Below, one piece after another: positions 56,007-62,726 of a stretch of 64,000 bases of DNA. Below the pieces are notes generated by a model, which did not search any database, was not told the DNA's origin, and was given only the letters and a program-made list of their open reading frames with translations. Origin of the DNA: Sulfuricurvum sp. (GTDB taxonomy: Bacteria; Campylobacterota; Campylobacteria; Campylobacterales; Sulfurimonadaceae); NCBI GenBank assembly GCA_030694265.1, contig JAUXYP010000001.1:372001-436000 (forward strand), read 5' to 3'. The translations under genes were made by a program, and so were the position numbers. The first letter of the stretch is position 1, and each line of letters begins with the position of its first letter.

Positions 56007-56438
56007 TTATTTTTTCTTTGTTTCCTCGATAAATTCTTTTGCTTCATCTCCTCGCAGATACCCTGCCAATCCTAACAGTCCATCGGTAAGATAGCGGCTC
56101 TTGTATCCTTTGAGCGTTAAATACAGACGGGCGATTTCGGCGCGGTCATAGTGGGGGCATACGGTAACGATGGTTTTGTTTTTATCGAGTTCATTGAGTC
56201 GATTTGGAAGCTCGTTAAGGGGAATTTTTTTCATAAACGGAAAACTCCAGACTGCTTGTTCCTCTTTAAAACGTATATCGACGAATTCAACCTCTCCCAT
56301 TTTATAGAGTTCAACAGCTTCGAGGCTTTTGATTTTCATCTCTGTGCGTTCGTTGTAGTCGAAGTGTTTGAGATAGTTGTCAAAATTTTCTGCGTACAAA
56401 GAACACATCAGGAAGAGTATAAATAAGACTATTTTCAT
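56007..56438 (-). CDS. Periplasmic rhodanese-like protein
   Basis: 143 residues from ATG 56438 (AGGGA upstream; an ATG at 56444 is alternative). Signal peptide MKIVLFILFLMCSLYA. Rhodanese domain (about 37-135) with VEFVDIRFKEE and an active-site cysteine in TVCPHYDRAEIA (about Cys94). It could carry sulfane sulfur or act as a thiol sensor in the periplasm. It lies 3 bases after the periplasmic thioredoxin gene. Confidence 0.8.
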   Translation of the reverse strand: MKIVLFILFLMCSLYAENFDNYLKHFDYNERTEMKIKSLEAVELYKMGEVEFVDIRFKEEQAVWSFPFMKKIPLNELPNRLNELDKNKTIVTVCPHYDRAEIARLYLTLKGYKSRYLTDGLLGLAGYLRGDEAKEFIEETKKK

Positions 56439-56447
56439 TGGCATTCC

Positions 56448-56816
56448 CTAAATCTTATGTTTTGCCAAGAATTTTTTCAAAGCATCGGTCGTAAATCCAC
56501 CGATATGGCGGTCAATCTCTTTTCCTGTACCGTCATAGATAATCTGCGTTGGGATCATCTGAATTTTCATCGCTCGTGCGGCATCACGTTCTTCACCAAC
56601 ATTGACAAAAAAGATTTTACGGTCAGGATTGATTTGTTTTTCGCGGTAAAGCAATGTCGCCATTTCTTTGCACGCATTGCACATGGTGGAACCCGCTTCT
56701 ACCATCACGGTTTGACCACGACCTATCTCTTGTTTGACAAGGGCATACGGATGAGGCTGAAGCTCAGCGGCGATGAGTGAGAGAGAAAGGCCAGTGAGTA
56801 GGGCAAAAAATTTCAT
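56448..56816 (-). CDS. Periplasmic thioredoxin-fold protein
   Basis: About 122 residues from ATG 56816 (AAGG six bases upstream; ATG 56822 is alternative). Signal peptide MKFFALLTGLSLSLIAA; thioredoxin fold with active site CNAC (Cys46, Cys49) in GSTMCNACKEMAT, then IFFVNVGEE and a cis-Pro region MIPTQIIYDGTGKE. It probably takes electrons from the adjacent CcdA-like protein and reduces a periplasmic target. Gene order CcdA-Trx-rhodanese is tight. Confidence 0.85.
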   Translation of the reverse strand: MKFFALLTGLSLSLIAAELQPHPYALVKQEIGRGQTVMVEAGSTMCNACKEMATLLYREKQINPDRKIFFVNVGEERDAARAMKIQMIPTQIIYDGTGKEIDRHIGGFTTDALKKFLAKHKI

Positions 56817-56826
56817 GAACATCCTT

Positions 56827-57531
56827 TTAAAGTTGTTGATACGCTAAAGTAAAAAAGTATATTCCGATACCGATGAGGGCAAGAGAAAAGAGTTTGGTCA
56901 TCCAGTTTGTGATAAACGCTATTTTACCACTCCTAGCGACACTTTGAGCAAATCCGATCGATACCCCTGCGGCGAGGAGGAGCAAGGAGTGTCCGAGGGC
57001 GAAGATGAGTACCAACGCATACGCATACCACTGAGGTGCGTTGGCGGCAACGGTAATGATTGCTACGAGAGGAGCGGAAGCACACGGTGTCGATACGAGG
57101 CCGAACAGCATTCCGATCAACAGTGCTCCCACATAGCGCAGGGTAATGAGACGGCTCATCCAGCGTGATTTATCGATCACTTCGGGCAAAACTCCTAGTG
57201 AATACAAACCGATGCTGATAGCAGCGATCCCCCCTGCAATATATGCTTCCAACGGTGCAATAGAGAAAAAATACCCCATTTTAGCAACCATGTAGGCGAG
57301 GATCGAAAAACTTACCGCAACACCCAGCGCAAAGAGAGAGGCAAAGATATAGGTAAACCGTACCCGCTCTCGAGGACTCAAATGAGAACTCATCCCCAGT
57401 GCACTACCGACCAACAGAGGAACAGAGACGATGGAGCAGGGGGCGAGAGAGGTGAGTGCCCCGATCCCGAACGCGGCGGCAAAGACGATAAGCCCGTGCG
57501 TTTCGAGAAGGGAGATGAAAAAGGTTTCCAT
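56827..57531 (-). CDS. CcdA/DsbD-like thiol electron transporter
   Basis: 234 residues with six hydrophobic helices, the compact CcdA type. Cysteines in TSLAPCSIVSVPLL and LVSTPCASAPLVAI (one in each half, each next to Pro) form the redox pair that carries electrons from cytosolic thioredoxin to the periplasm. It follows the small thioredoxin-like gene directly (one-base overlap). Role in arsenic handling is inferred from position. Confidence 0.85.
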   Translation of the reverse strand: METFFISLLETHGLIVFAAAFGIGALTSLAPCSIVSVPLLVGSALGMSSHLSPRERVRFTYIFASLFALGVAVSFSILAYMVAKMGYFFSIAPLEAYIAGGIAAISIGLYSLGVLPEVIDKSRWMSRLITLRYVGALLIGMLFGLVSTPCASAPLVAIITVAANAPQWYAYALVLIFALGHSLLLLAAGVSIGFAQSVARSGKIAFITNWMTKLFSLALIGIGIYFFTLAYQQL

Positions 57532-57767
57532 TACGAGGCTTTGATCATCTCTACGATTTCAGTAACACTGAGAAGTTTTCCAGTGCTGAGGACTTTACCG
57601 TCGATTACGAGGGCAGGAGTACTCATAACGCCGTATTCCATGATTTTCATAATATCTTCGACCTTTTCGATCTGAGCAAATATTCCGCTTTGCGCGACTG
57701 CTTGTTTGGTTGCTTCTTCGAGGGATTTGCATTTACTGCATCCCGTACCTAAAATTTCGATTTTCAT
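57531..57767 (-). CDS. Small thioredoxin-like redox protein
   Basis: 78 residues, no signal peptide. Active site CSKC (Cys10, Cys13) in LGTGCSKCKSLEE and the cis-Pro region YGVMSTPALVIDGKVLSTGK. This glutaredoxin-sized family (redox-active disulfide protein 2) very often sits beside CSCS permeases. It would feed electrons to the CcdA-like protein or reduce the permease substrate. ATG 57767, nine bases after the permease stop. Confidence 0.88.
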   Translation of the reverse strand: MKIEILGTGCSKCKSLEEATKQAVAQSGIFAQIEKVEDIMKIMEYGVMSTPALVIDGKVLSTGKLLSVTEIVEMIKAS

Positions 57768-57776
57768 GAATTTCTC

Positions 57777-58727
57777 CTATAAAATAGCGTTAAATAAATA
57801 CCCGACACCGATAATCCCCAGTGTCACGGTACCAAAAAATATCCCGATGAGTTTGAGGCTCATTACCCGCTTGAGGATCATCGCCTCAGGAAGCGATAGA
57901 GCCGTAATCGCCATCATAAATGACAGAGCCGTCCCCATTAGCATCCCTTTGGAAGTGAGTACTTCGATGAGTGGCATCACCCCTGCGGCATTGGAGTACA
58001 TCGGAACACCTAACAGTGTTGCCAGAGGAACAGCAAACGGATTGTTCCCACCTGCAATAGAGGTTATAAATTCGGTTGGTACATAGCCGTGTATAAACGC
58101 TCCTGCACCGACACCGATGAGGACATAGAGCCAAATCTTTTGAAGAATATCGAGCGTATAGTCGTATGCTTCTTTGAATCTGGTTTTAAAAGCGATGTGC
58201 TCTATCTCTACGCTTAGCTCACCCTCTATGGGTTTAACGTCAATAAGTATCTCTTTTTCAAGACCCATTCGTCCGATGACAATGCCACCGATGATGGCAA
58301 CCAGTAAGCCAAATCCGATATACAACGCCGCCACTTTCCAGCCGAACATCGTGAGCAACATGGCTATGGCGATTTCATTGTTTAGCGGGGCAGAGATAAG
58401 ATAGCTAAACGTCACCCCAAGCGGAATCCGAGCCTGTAAAAAACCTAAGAACAACGGAATCGCCGAACAGGAGCAAAACGGGGTGATAATCCCAAATAGT
58501 GCCGCGAAAATATTTCCCGTAAATTCGTGCTTTTTACTGAGATATACCCTAACTTTTTCGGTTGAGAAATAAGAGCGTAGTAGGGTGACGGCGAAGATAA
58601 TGACCGTCAGTAAAAAGAGAATTTTGACCGTATCGTAGATAAAAAAATTCAGCGCATCAGAGAGCTTCTCCTCTCGCGGCATTTTCAGCCACTCATAGAC
58701 GAGGACATTGACGCTTTCTTGCCACAT
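57777..58727 (-). CDS. CSCS permease (DUF318/ArsP-like)
   Basis: 316 residues, eight or so hydrophobic helices. The family motif TPFCSCSAIPLFLGFLQARIPLG, with the two cysteines, lies near residue 85, and PLGVTFSYLISAPLNNEIA follows; a second half-motif is VPMYSNAAGVMPLIE. Related ArsP proteins export trivalent organoarsenicals such as methylarsenite. With ArsI and ArsC next to it, an arsenic substrate is likely. It begins 2 bases after arsC. Confidence 0.85.
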   Translation of the reverse strand: MWQESVNVLVYEWLKMPREEKLSDALNFFIYDTVKILFLLTVIIFAVTLLRSYFSTEKVRVYLSKKHEFTGNIFAALFGIITPFCSCSAIPLFLGFLQARIPLGVTFSYLISAPLNNEIAIAMLLTMFGWKVAALYIGFGLLVAIIGGIVIGRMGLEKEILIDVKPIEGELSVEIEHIAFKTRFKEAYDYTLDILQKIWLYVLIGVGAGAFIHGYVPTEFITSIAGGNNPFAVPLATLLGVPMYSNAAGVMPLIEVLTSKGMLMGTALSFMMAITALSLPEAMILKRVMSLKLIGIFFGTVTLGIIGVGYLFNAIL

Positions 58728-58729
58728 GA

Positions 58730-59134
58730 TCAGTCACACAACTCGGATTGGATGATTGGCAATAGTGTCTCTTCGATGAGGGCCAGTGTTTTCGCGTACT
58801 CTTCCACTTCTTTTCCGCTTGGGTCTTCGAACGCTACATGAATGGTTTTAACCGCTTTTGGGAACATCGGACACGTTTCATGAGCGTGATCGCAGACGGT
58901 GACGACAAGATCAAAGGGGGTATTGATAACCGTATCTATCACTTTGGAGTGGTATTCGTCTTTCCAATACCCTTTTGACTCTAAAAGCTCTTGAGCATAG
59001 GGATTGACTTTACCGCTGGCTTTGACACCAGAACTTTGGGCGAATACACAATCTCCCATTTTAGCATTGATCAGCGCTTCGGCCATGATAGAACGGCAGC
59101 TGTTTCCCGTACAGAGGATTAAGACGTTTTTCAT
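58730..59134 (-). CDS. arsC: Thioredoxin-coupled arsenate reductase
   Basis: 134 residues of the low-molecular-weight phosphatase fold. P-loop C8-x5-R14 (LILCTGNSCRS), and the redox cysteines Cys81 and Cys88 in CDHAHETC match the Cys10/82/89 trio of the Staphylococcus enzyme. Reduces arsenate to arsenite with electrons from thioredoxin. ATG overlaps arsR stop by four bases. The small CSKC protein three genes on may be its reductant. Confidence 0.94.
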   Translation of the reverse strand: MKNVLILCTGNSCRSIMAEALINAKMGDCVFAQSSGVKASGKVNPYAQELLESKGYWKDEYHSKVIDTVINTPFDLVVTVCDHAHETCPMFPKAVKTIHVAFEDPSGKEVEEYAKTLALIEETLLPIIQSELCD

Positions 59135-59448
59135 AATTTACATTCTCCTGTTTGTTTGATGAGTGGGGGAAGATCGATTCCCAACGTTGTTATTTCTTCG
59201 AGTGCTTGGAGGCGAAAACGATCCAGCGGCGAGCGTATCGAATAATAGGCCCACGTACCCTGACGCTCTACCCGTAAAAAACCCGCTTCTTTGAGGATTT
59301 TGAGATGACGGGAAAGGCGTGATTGAATCATTCCGAAACTTTCCTGCATATCACAGACGCATAAAGGGCCGTGAAGATTCAAAAAGGCGAGGAGACGAAC
59401 ACGGGTTTCGTCATTCAGAGCCGATACAGTTTCTAAAAAGATTTCCAT
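59131..59448 (-). CDS. arsR: ArsR family arsenite-responsive repressor
   Basis: 105-residue winged-helix repressor. The metal site is in helix 3: LCVCDMQESFGM (Cys30, Cys32), the ELCVCDL-type As(III) motif; the recognition helix is SRLSRHLKILKEAGFL. A third Cys near the C-terminus (GECKL) may help binding. It controls this minus-strand cluster and probably the divergent arsB through the palindrome at 59950-59975. It lies 3 bases after arsI. Confidence 0.94.
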   Translation of the reverse strand: MEIFLETVSALNDETRVRLLAFLNLHGPLCVCDMQESFGMIQSRLSRHLKILKEAGFLRVERQGTWAYYSIRSPLDRFRLQALEEITTLGIDLPPLIKQTGECKL

Positions 59449-59451
59449 GAT

Positions 59452-59910
59452 TTAGCTACAACTTCCGCCCGTAGACCATTGACCATTTTTAGAAAAGGTA
59501 GGCTGACAGCAACCAATTCCGCCTGTAAACTCATCACCGCCAAAGACTTCGATCTGTTCCATTGTATGGTAGTTCTCCCAGATGATGTTTTGCGGATCTT
59601 CTACCCAGTATTTTTTGCTCGAAGCGTAACAACATTGTGCTTTCTCTTGTTTTTCACCCATGATATTGCCCTGTATTAGACGCTGTTCGATCACTTCAAG
59701 CGCTTCATCGCTGTCCACTTGTATGCCCAAATGATTGAGACCGATTTTATCACGACCGCTGGAGATGGCAAAATTGATATAGGGATCATCGAGAAGCCAT
59801 TGAATGTAATCCTCTTTGACTTTTGTCGGCTCACTGCCAAAAAGAGTGGTGTAAAAATGGCGGTTTTTCTCGAGGTCTTTGACGCTGATATGCAGATGTA
59901 AACGTTTCAT
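59452..59910 (-). CDS. arsI: ArsI/CadI family VOC metalloenzyme
   Basis: 152 residues, two VOC repeats. Metal ligands by position: His5, His60 and Glu112; a vicinal cysteine pair Cys93-Cys94 (KAQCCYASS) binds the arsenic of trivalent organoarsenicals in ArsI C-As lyases. A second pair ends the protein (GGIGCCQP...GGSCS). It would demethylate methylarsenite with oxygen, or act as CadI in cadmium binding. In a microaerophile the oxygen-dependent lyase role is plausible but unproven. First gene of the cluster. Confidence 0.85.
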   Translation of the reverse strand: MKRLHLHISVKDLEKNRHFYTTLFGSEPTKVKEDYIQWLLDDPYINFAISSGRDKIGLNHLGIQVDSDEALEVIEQRLIQGNIMGEKQEKAQCCYASSKKYWVEDPQNIIWENYHTMEQIEVFGGDEFTGGIGCCQPTFSKNGQWSTGGSCS

Positions 59911-59949
59911 AATGACTCCTCATTTTTGACAGTGTAACAAAATAAAAAT

Positions 59950-59975
59950 AATATATCAAGATATATTGATATATT
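59950..59975. promoter_or_regulatory. ArsR operator between arsI and arsB
   Basis: A perfect 10-bp inverted repeat, AATATATCAA (59950-59959) and TTGATATATT (59966-59975), with a 6-base spacer. ATCAA-N6-TTGAT is the usual ArsR-type operator. Lies between the divergent arsI and arsB, next to TACAAT at 59980-59985 on the plus strand, so one site can control both units. Confidence 0.8.
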
Positions 59976-59979
59976 GTGC

Positions 59980-59985
59980 TACAAT
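59980..59985 (+). promoter_or_regulatory. -10 box of arsB
   Basis: TTGTGCTACAATAC gives an extended -10 (TGC-TACAAT) touching the ArsR operator and 28 bases before ATG 60014. Repression by ArsR would block polymerase directly. Confidence 0.55.
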
Positions 59986-60013
59986 ACACCCAATAAAGTT
60001 TTGGAGAATGATG

Positions 60014-61267
60014 ATGGCATTAGCAATAGGGGTGTTTTTAGCAACACTTGTTTTAGTAATATGGCAACCACGCGGATTGCAAATCGGCACATCTGCTGTC
60101 GGGGGAGCTATTGTGGCTCTTATATTGGGGATCGTTAGTTTTGCGGATGTCATCACCGTAACCTCCATCGTGTGGGATGCGACATTGGCATTTATCGGGA
60201 TTATACTGCTGTCTATGGTACTCGATGAGATCGGGTTTTTTGAGTGGGCGGCATTGAAAATGGCACGCCTTTCAGGGGGTAATGGACATTGGATGTTTGT
60301 CTATATTCTGATTCTCGGTGCATTGGTATCGGCATTTTTCGCAAACGACGGAGCGGCATTGATCCTCACCCCCATCGTACTTGCCAAGATGAAATATCTG
60401 AAAATGAAACCTCTTGCGATGTTCGCCTTTTTGATGGCGGGCGGATTTATCGGGGACAGTGCTTCCAATCCATTGGTCATTTCAAACCTTACCAACATCG
60501 TGACCGCAGGGTATTTTCAGATCGGTTTTTGGGAATACGCCAAAACGATGTTTTTACCCAATCTGCTAAGTATCATTGCTTCCATCGCAGTCTTATGGAT
60601 CTATTTTCGCAAAGACATTCCAACGCATATCGATATCACCCAACTCGCAACTCCTGAATCGGCAATAAAGAACATGACGATGTTTCGCCTCAGCTGGTGG
60701 TTCTTAGCTTTGTTGATGGTTGGGTATTTTATAGGCGATGCCTATCATCTACCGATCAGTCTCTTTGCTCTAGGCGGTGCATTACTCTTCTTGGCCATTG
60801 CCACCTATTTTAAAGCTACCAAGCCTATTATGACGATCAAAGCGGCACCGTGGCAGGTGGTATGGTTTAGTATCGGATTGTATGTTGTCGTGTATGGACT
60901 TAAAAACGGAGGTCTGACGACTTACTTATCAGAAATAATCATTCAGTTGCAGGGTATGGGAAATGTGTATGCCGTGATAGGTACAGGCTTTCTCTCCGCC
61001 ATCCTCAGTTCTGTGATGAACAACATGCCTACTATCATGGTCATGGACATCGCCATTGCGGAAGCGGGAAACAATGCGTTAGCCTATGCCAATATCATCG
61101 GATGTAATTTAGGGCCTAAAATGACCCCTATTGGCTCGCTTGCAACCTTGCTTTGGCTTCATGTCTTGGCACAAAAAGGGGTTAAGATCGGATGGTTGGA
61201 GTATATGAAAGTAGGGCTGGTGATTACGCCTCCGGTATTGTTGGTGGCGTTGGTTGGGCTGATTTAG
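60014..61267 (+). CDS. arsB: ArsB-type arsenite efflux permease
   Basis: 417 residues from ATG 60014 (three ATGs in a row at 60008-60016; GGAG at 60003-60006 fits the last). Ion-transporter superfamily topology with about 11 helices; AFFANDGAALILTPIVLA and SVMNNMPTIMVMDIAIAEA are the two paired re-entrant motifs, GCNLGPKMTPIGSLATLLWLH is the family end motif. Expels arsenite, driven by the proton gradient. Ends overlapping the convergent gene by four bases. Confidence 0.9.
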   Translation: MALAIGVFLATLVLVIWQPRGLQIGTSAVGGAIVALILGIVSFADVITVTSIVWDATLAFIGIILLSMVLDEIGFFEWAALKMARLSGGNGHWMFVYILILGALVSAFFANDGAALILTPIVLAKMKYLKMKPLAMFAFLMAGGFIGDSASNPLVISNLTNIVTAGYFQIGFWEYAKTMFLPNLLSIIASIAVLWIYFRKDIPTHIDITQLATPESAIKNMTMFRLSWWFLALLMVGYFIGDAYHLPISLFALGGALLFLAIATYFKATKPIMTIKAAPWQVVWFSIGLYVVVYGLKNGGLTTYLSEIIIQLQGMGNVYAVIGTGFLSAILSSVMNNMPTIMVMDIAIAEAGNNALAYANIIGCNLGPKMTPIGSLATLLWLHVLAQKGVKIGWLEYMKVGLVITPPVLLVALVGLI

Positions 61268-61908
61268 CCTCTTTCAAAAAACTCCCGAAGATATTCAAAA
61301 AAGATATCTGAAAAAGGAGTCTTTTGAAAATTGATTTCCAGATTATTATCTTTGACTAAAGTACCGCCATCAAAAGCTCCAGTGTCAGCAATTATCCCCA
61401 TACTTTTATATTTATTGAGGGATGTAGTATAGTGTTCATTTCCAGATGAAGTTGTTGTTTGAAATATGTCTTGTCGGTTGTTATATAAAGAAATATTTAG
61501 AAATGAATCATAAAAAACTTCATAATCATGTGCTGTCAATGTATTAATATTAGCGAAAAGTGATGACTCATAGTAGTTAAGTGAATTGTTTTTCATTTTT
61601 TGAATCCATAATTTCGCTAGTAAAAAAGTTGTGATCCGATTGTCGGCGTGCATATTTTTTAAAATGAGATTTGAAATAAATTCTTTATTGCTGTTGGCTT
61701 GAGAATGAATAAACGCTATAAGTTCATCTTCACTTATAGCATTCGAAAGTACATCCAAAACAAGGTTATTGAATTTTGCTTCTAAAAATCCTTGGAATGA
61801 TTGAGCTATGCTTTGTTTGATAAGTGAAAGATTCCCTCCAGTGGCGATATCAAGTGCACTGTAAACAGCAATTGCATCAGCTTTTGTTTCATTAAGTACT
61901 TTTTTCAT
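61264..61908 (-). CDS. Helical protein paired with the Abi gene, function unknown
   Basis: 214 residues, AT-rich, no signal peptide. I do not recognise the family. An early DIATGGNLSLIKQSIAQSFQ stretch is followed by a helical middle (about 40-130, with ISEDELIAFIHSQANSNKEF and LTAHDYEVFYDSFL) and a mixed C-terminal end. The pattern resembles helical accessory proteins in defence islands, but this is impression only. It begins 27 bases after the Abi gene and is surely co-transcribed. Could be antitoxin, sensor or second effector. Confidence 0.6.
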   Translation of the reverse strand: MKKVLNETKADAIAVYSALDIATGGNLSLIKQSIAQSFQGFLEAKFNNLVLDVLSNAISEDELIAFIHSQANSNKEFISNLILKNMHADNRITTFLLAKLWIQKMKNNSLNYYESSLFANINTLTAHDYEVFYDSFLNISLYNNRQDIFQTTTSSGNEHYTTSLNKYKSMGIIADTGAFDGGTLVKDNNLEINFQKTPFSDIFFEYLREFFERG

Positions 61909-61935
61909 TATGTAATTTAATCCATTCTTAAAATA

Positions 61936-62520
61936 TTACCCATTTAAATCTCTTGCAAATTTCGCCAATTCACTGTCAAAAATTTCAAGAATAAAATAAA
62001 TTTCTTCATCTATTGTGTCATAGTGATTTTTGTTGATAACTTTTTCATAATGGAAAATTCGGTTTCTAAAACGGCGGATATGATCGAGCTTTTTATATAT
62101 CTCTTCTCGATTTAGGATAATTTTTTCTTTTGAGGGCATATTGGGAAAGATCTGGCGAAGATCTTTTGTCCGCAGATGGTTTTGATACGGTTTTTGAAAA
62201 AGATTCACCCAAAATCCGAAATTCAGCTCTGCGATGATTTTTTCTTTTGTAATAGCCTCTTTTCGATTGTTAAGCGTATCAGTGGCTTCGAGAATCTTTT
62301 TTTGCGCACCATGAGTTAGTAAAGTAATGTCAAGATGCCAATCACTCCCGATTTTTATACTTAAATAGCTATCCAAGGCATTACGTAGCGCAATTTCTAA
62401 AATGGAGAGTGGAATATAGGCATTTTTCGAGATAAGAAGATTTTGACAGTATTCATCAAAGTTTGTATAGGCAGATAAACGTGTAGGTGAAATATATTGT
62501 AATCTTAAGCTTTCTTTCAC
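61936..62520 (-). CDS. Abi-family HEPN protein, putative RNase toxin
   Basis: 194 residues from GTG 62520. Matches the Abi-like family: YIPLSILEIALRNALDSYL...GSDWHLD near the N-terminus, IIAELNFGFWVNLFQKPY in the middle, and RRFRNRIFHYEKVI with Arg152-x4-His157, the HEPN RNase motif. Such proteins cut RNA or abort growth when phage infects; some are kept silent by a partner. The ribosome site is weak (AGG nine bases upstream). Codon use is AT-rich against both neighbours, suggesting transfer. A structured leader and own promoter precede it. Confidence 0.8.
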   Translation of the reverse strand: MKESLRLQYISPTRLSAYTNFDEYCQNLLISKNAYIPLSILEIALRNALDSYLSIKIGSDWHLDITLLTHGAQKKILEATDTLNNRKEAITKEKIIAELNFGFWVNLFQKPYQNHLRTKDLRQIFPNMPSKEKIILNREEIYKKLDHIRRFRNRIFHYEKVINKNHYDTIDEEIYFILEIFDSELAKFARDLNG

Positions 62521-62549
62521 ACTGCATCGCCTATAATTTTAATGTAATT

Positions 62550-62586
62550 CCCCAGTAAGCCTATGGACTTGAGCCATAGCTTGGGG
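62550..62586 (-). ncRNA. Structured 5' leader or small RNA before the Abi gene
   Basis: On the minus strand CCCCAAGCTATGG (62586-62574) pairs with the right arm CCATA-g-GCT-tac-TGGGG (62566-62550), a 13-bp stem with a one-base and a three-base bulge and a 7-base loop. It begins about 13 bases after the predicted start point from the -10 box at 62606-62611 and ends 29 bases before the Abi GTG. No T run follows, so it is not a simple terminator. Could be an RNA antitoxin, a processed leader or a translation control element. Confidence 0.5.
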
Positions 62587-62605
62587 TGATGACTTAACTT
62601 TCTGC

Positions 62606-62634
62606 ATTATAACTGAATCAAATTACTTATTCAA
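62606..62634 (-). promoter_or_regulatory. Promoter of the Abi module
   Basis: On the minus strand -35 TTGAAT (62634-62629) and -10 TATAAT (62611-62606) are separated by 17 bases, one of the few two-box promoters in the window. Transcription would start near 62599 and run through the hairpin into the Abi gene. Confidence 0.6.
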
Positions 62635-62714
62635 TCCAATCTAAAATTGTTAAATTTAATATCAATATTTATTCTTTCTCATAAATCTTATTCTCTCTGT
62701 AAGAGCTTTAACCG

Positions 62715-62720
62715 TACAAT
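62715..62720 (+). promoter_or_regulatory. -10 box placed for a leaderless ygiQ mRNA
   Basis: ACCGTACAAT-GCCGCT-ATG: the TACAAT hexamer ends six bases before the start codon, and no purine-rich ribosome site lies between. Same geometry as ybeY at 39478-39483. Confidence 0.5.
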
Positions 62721-62726
62721 GCCGCT

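Noticed and set aside
61264-62520. The Abi gene as a Cas13 or CRISPR effector
   Set aside because: Single HEPN motif, 194 residues, no repeats or cas genes nearby; far too small for Cas13.
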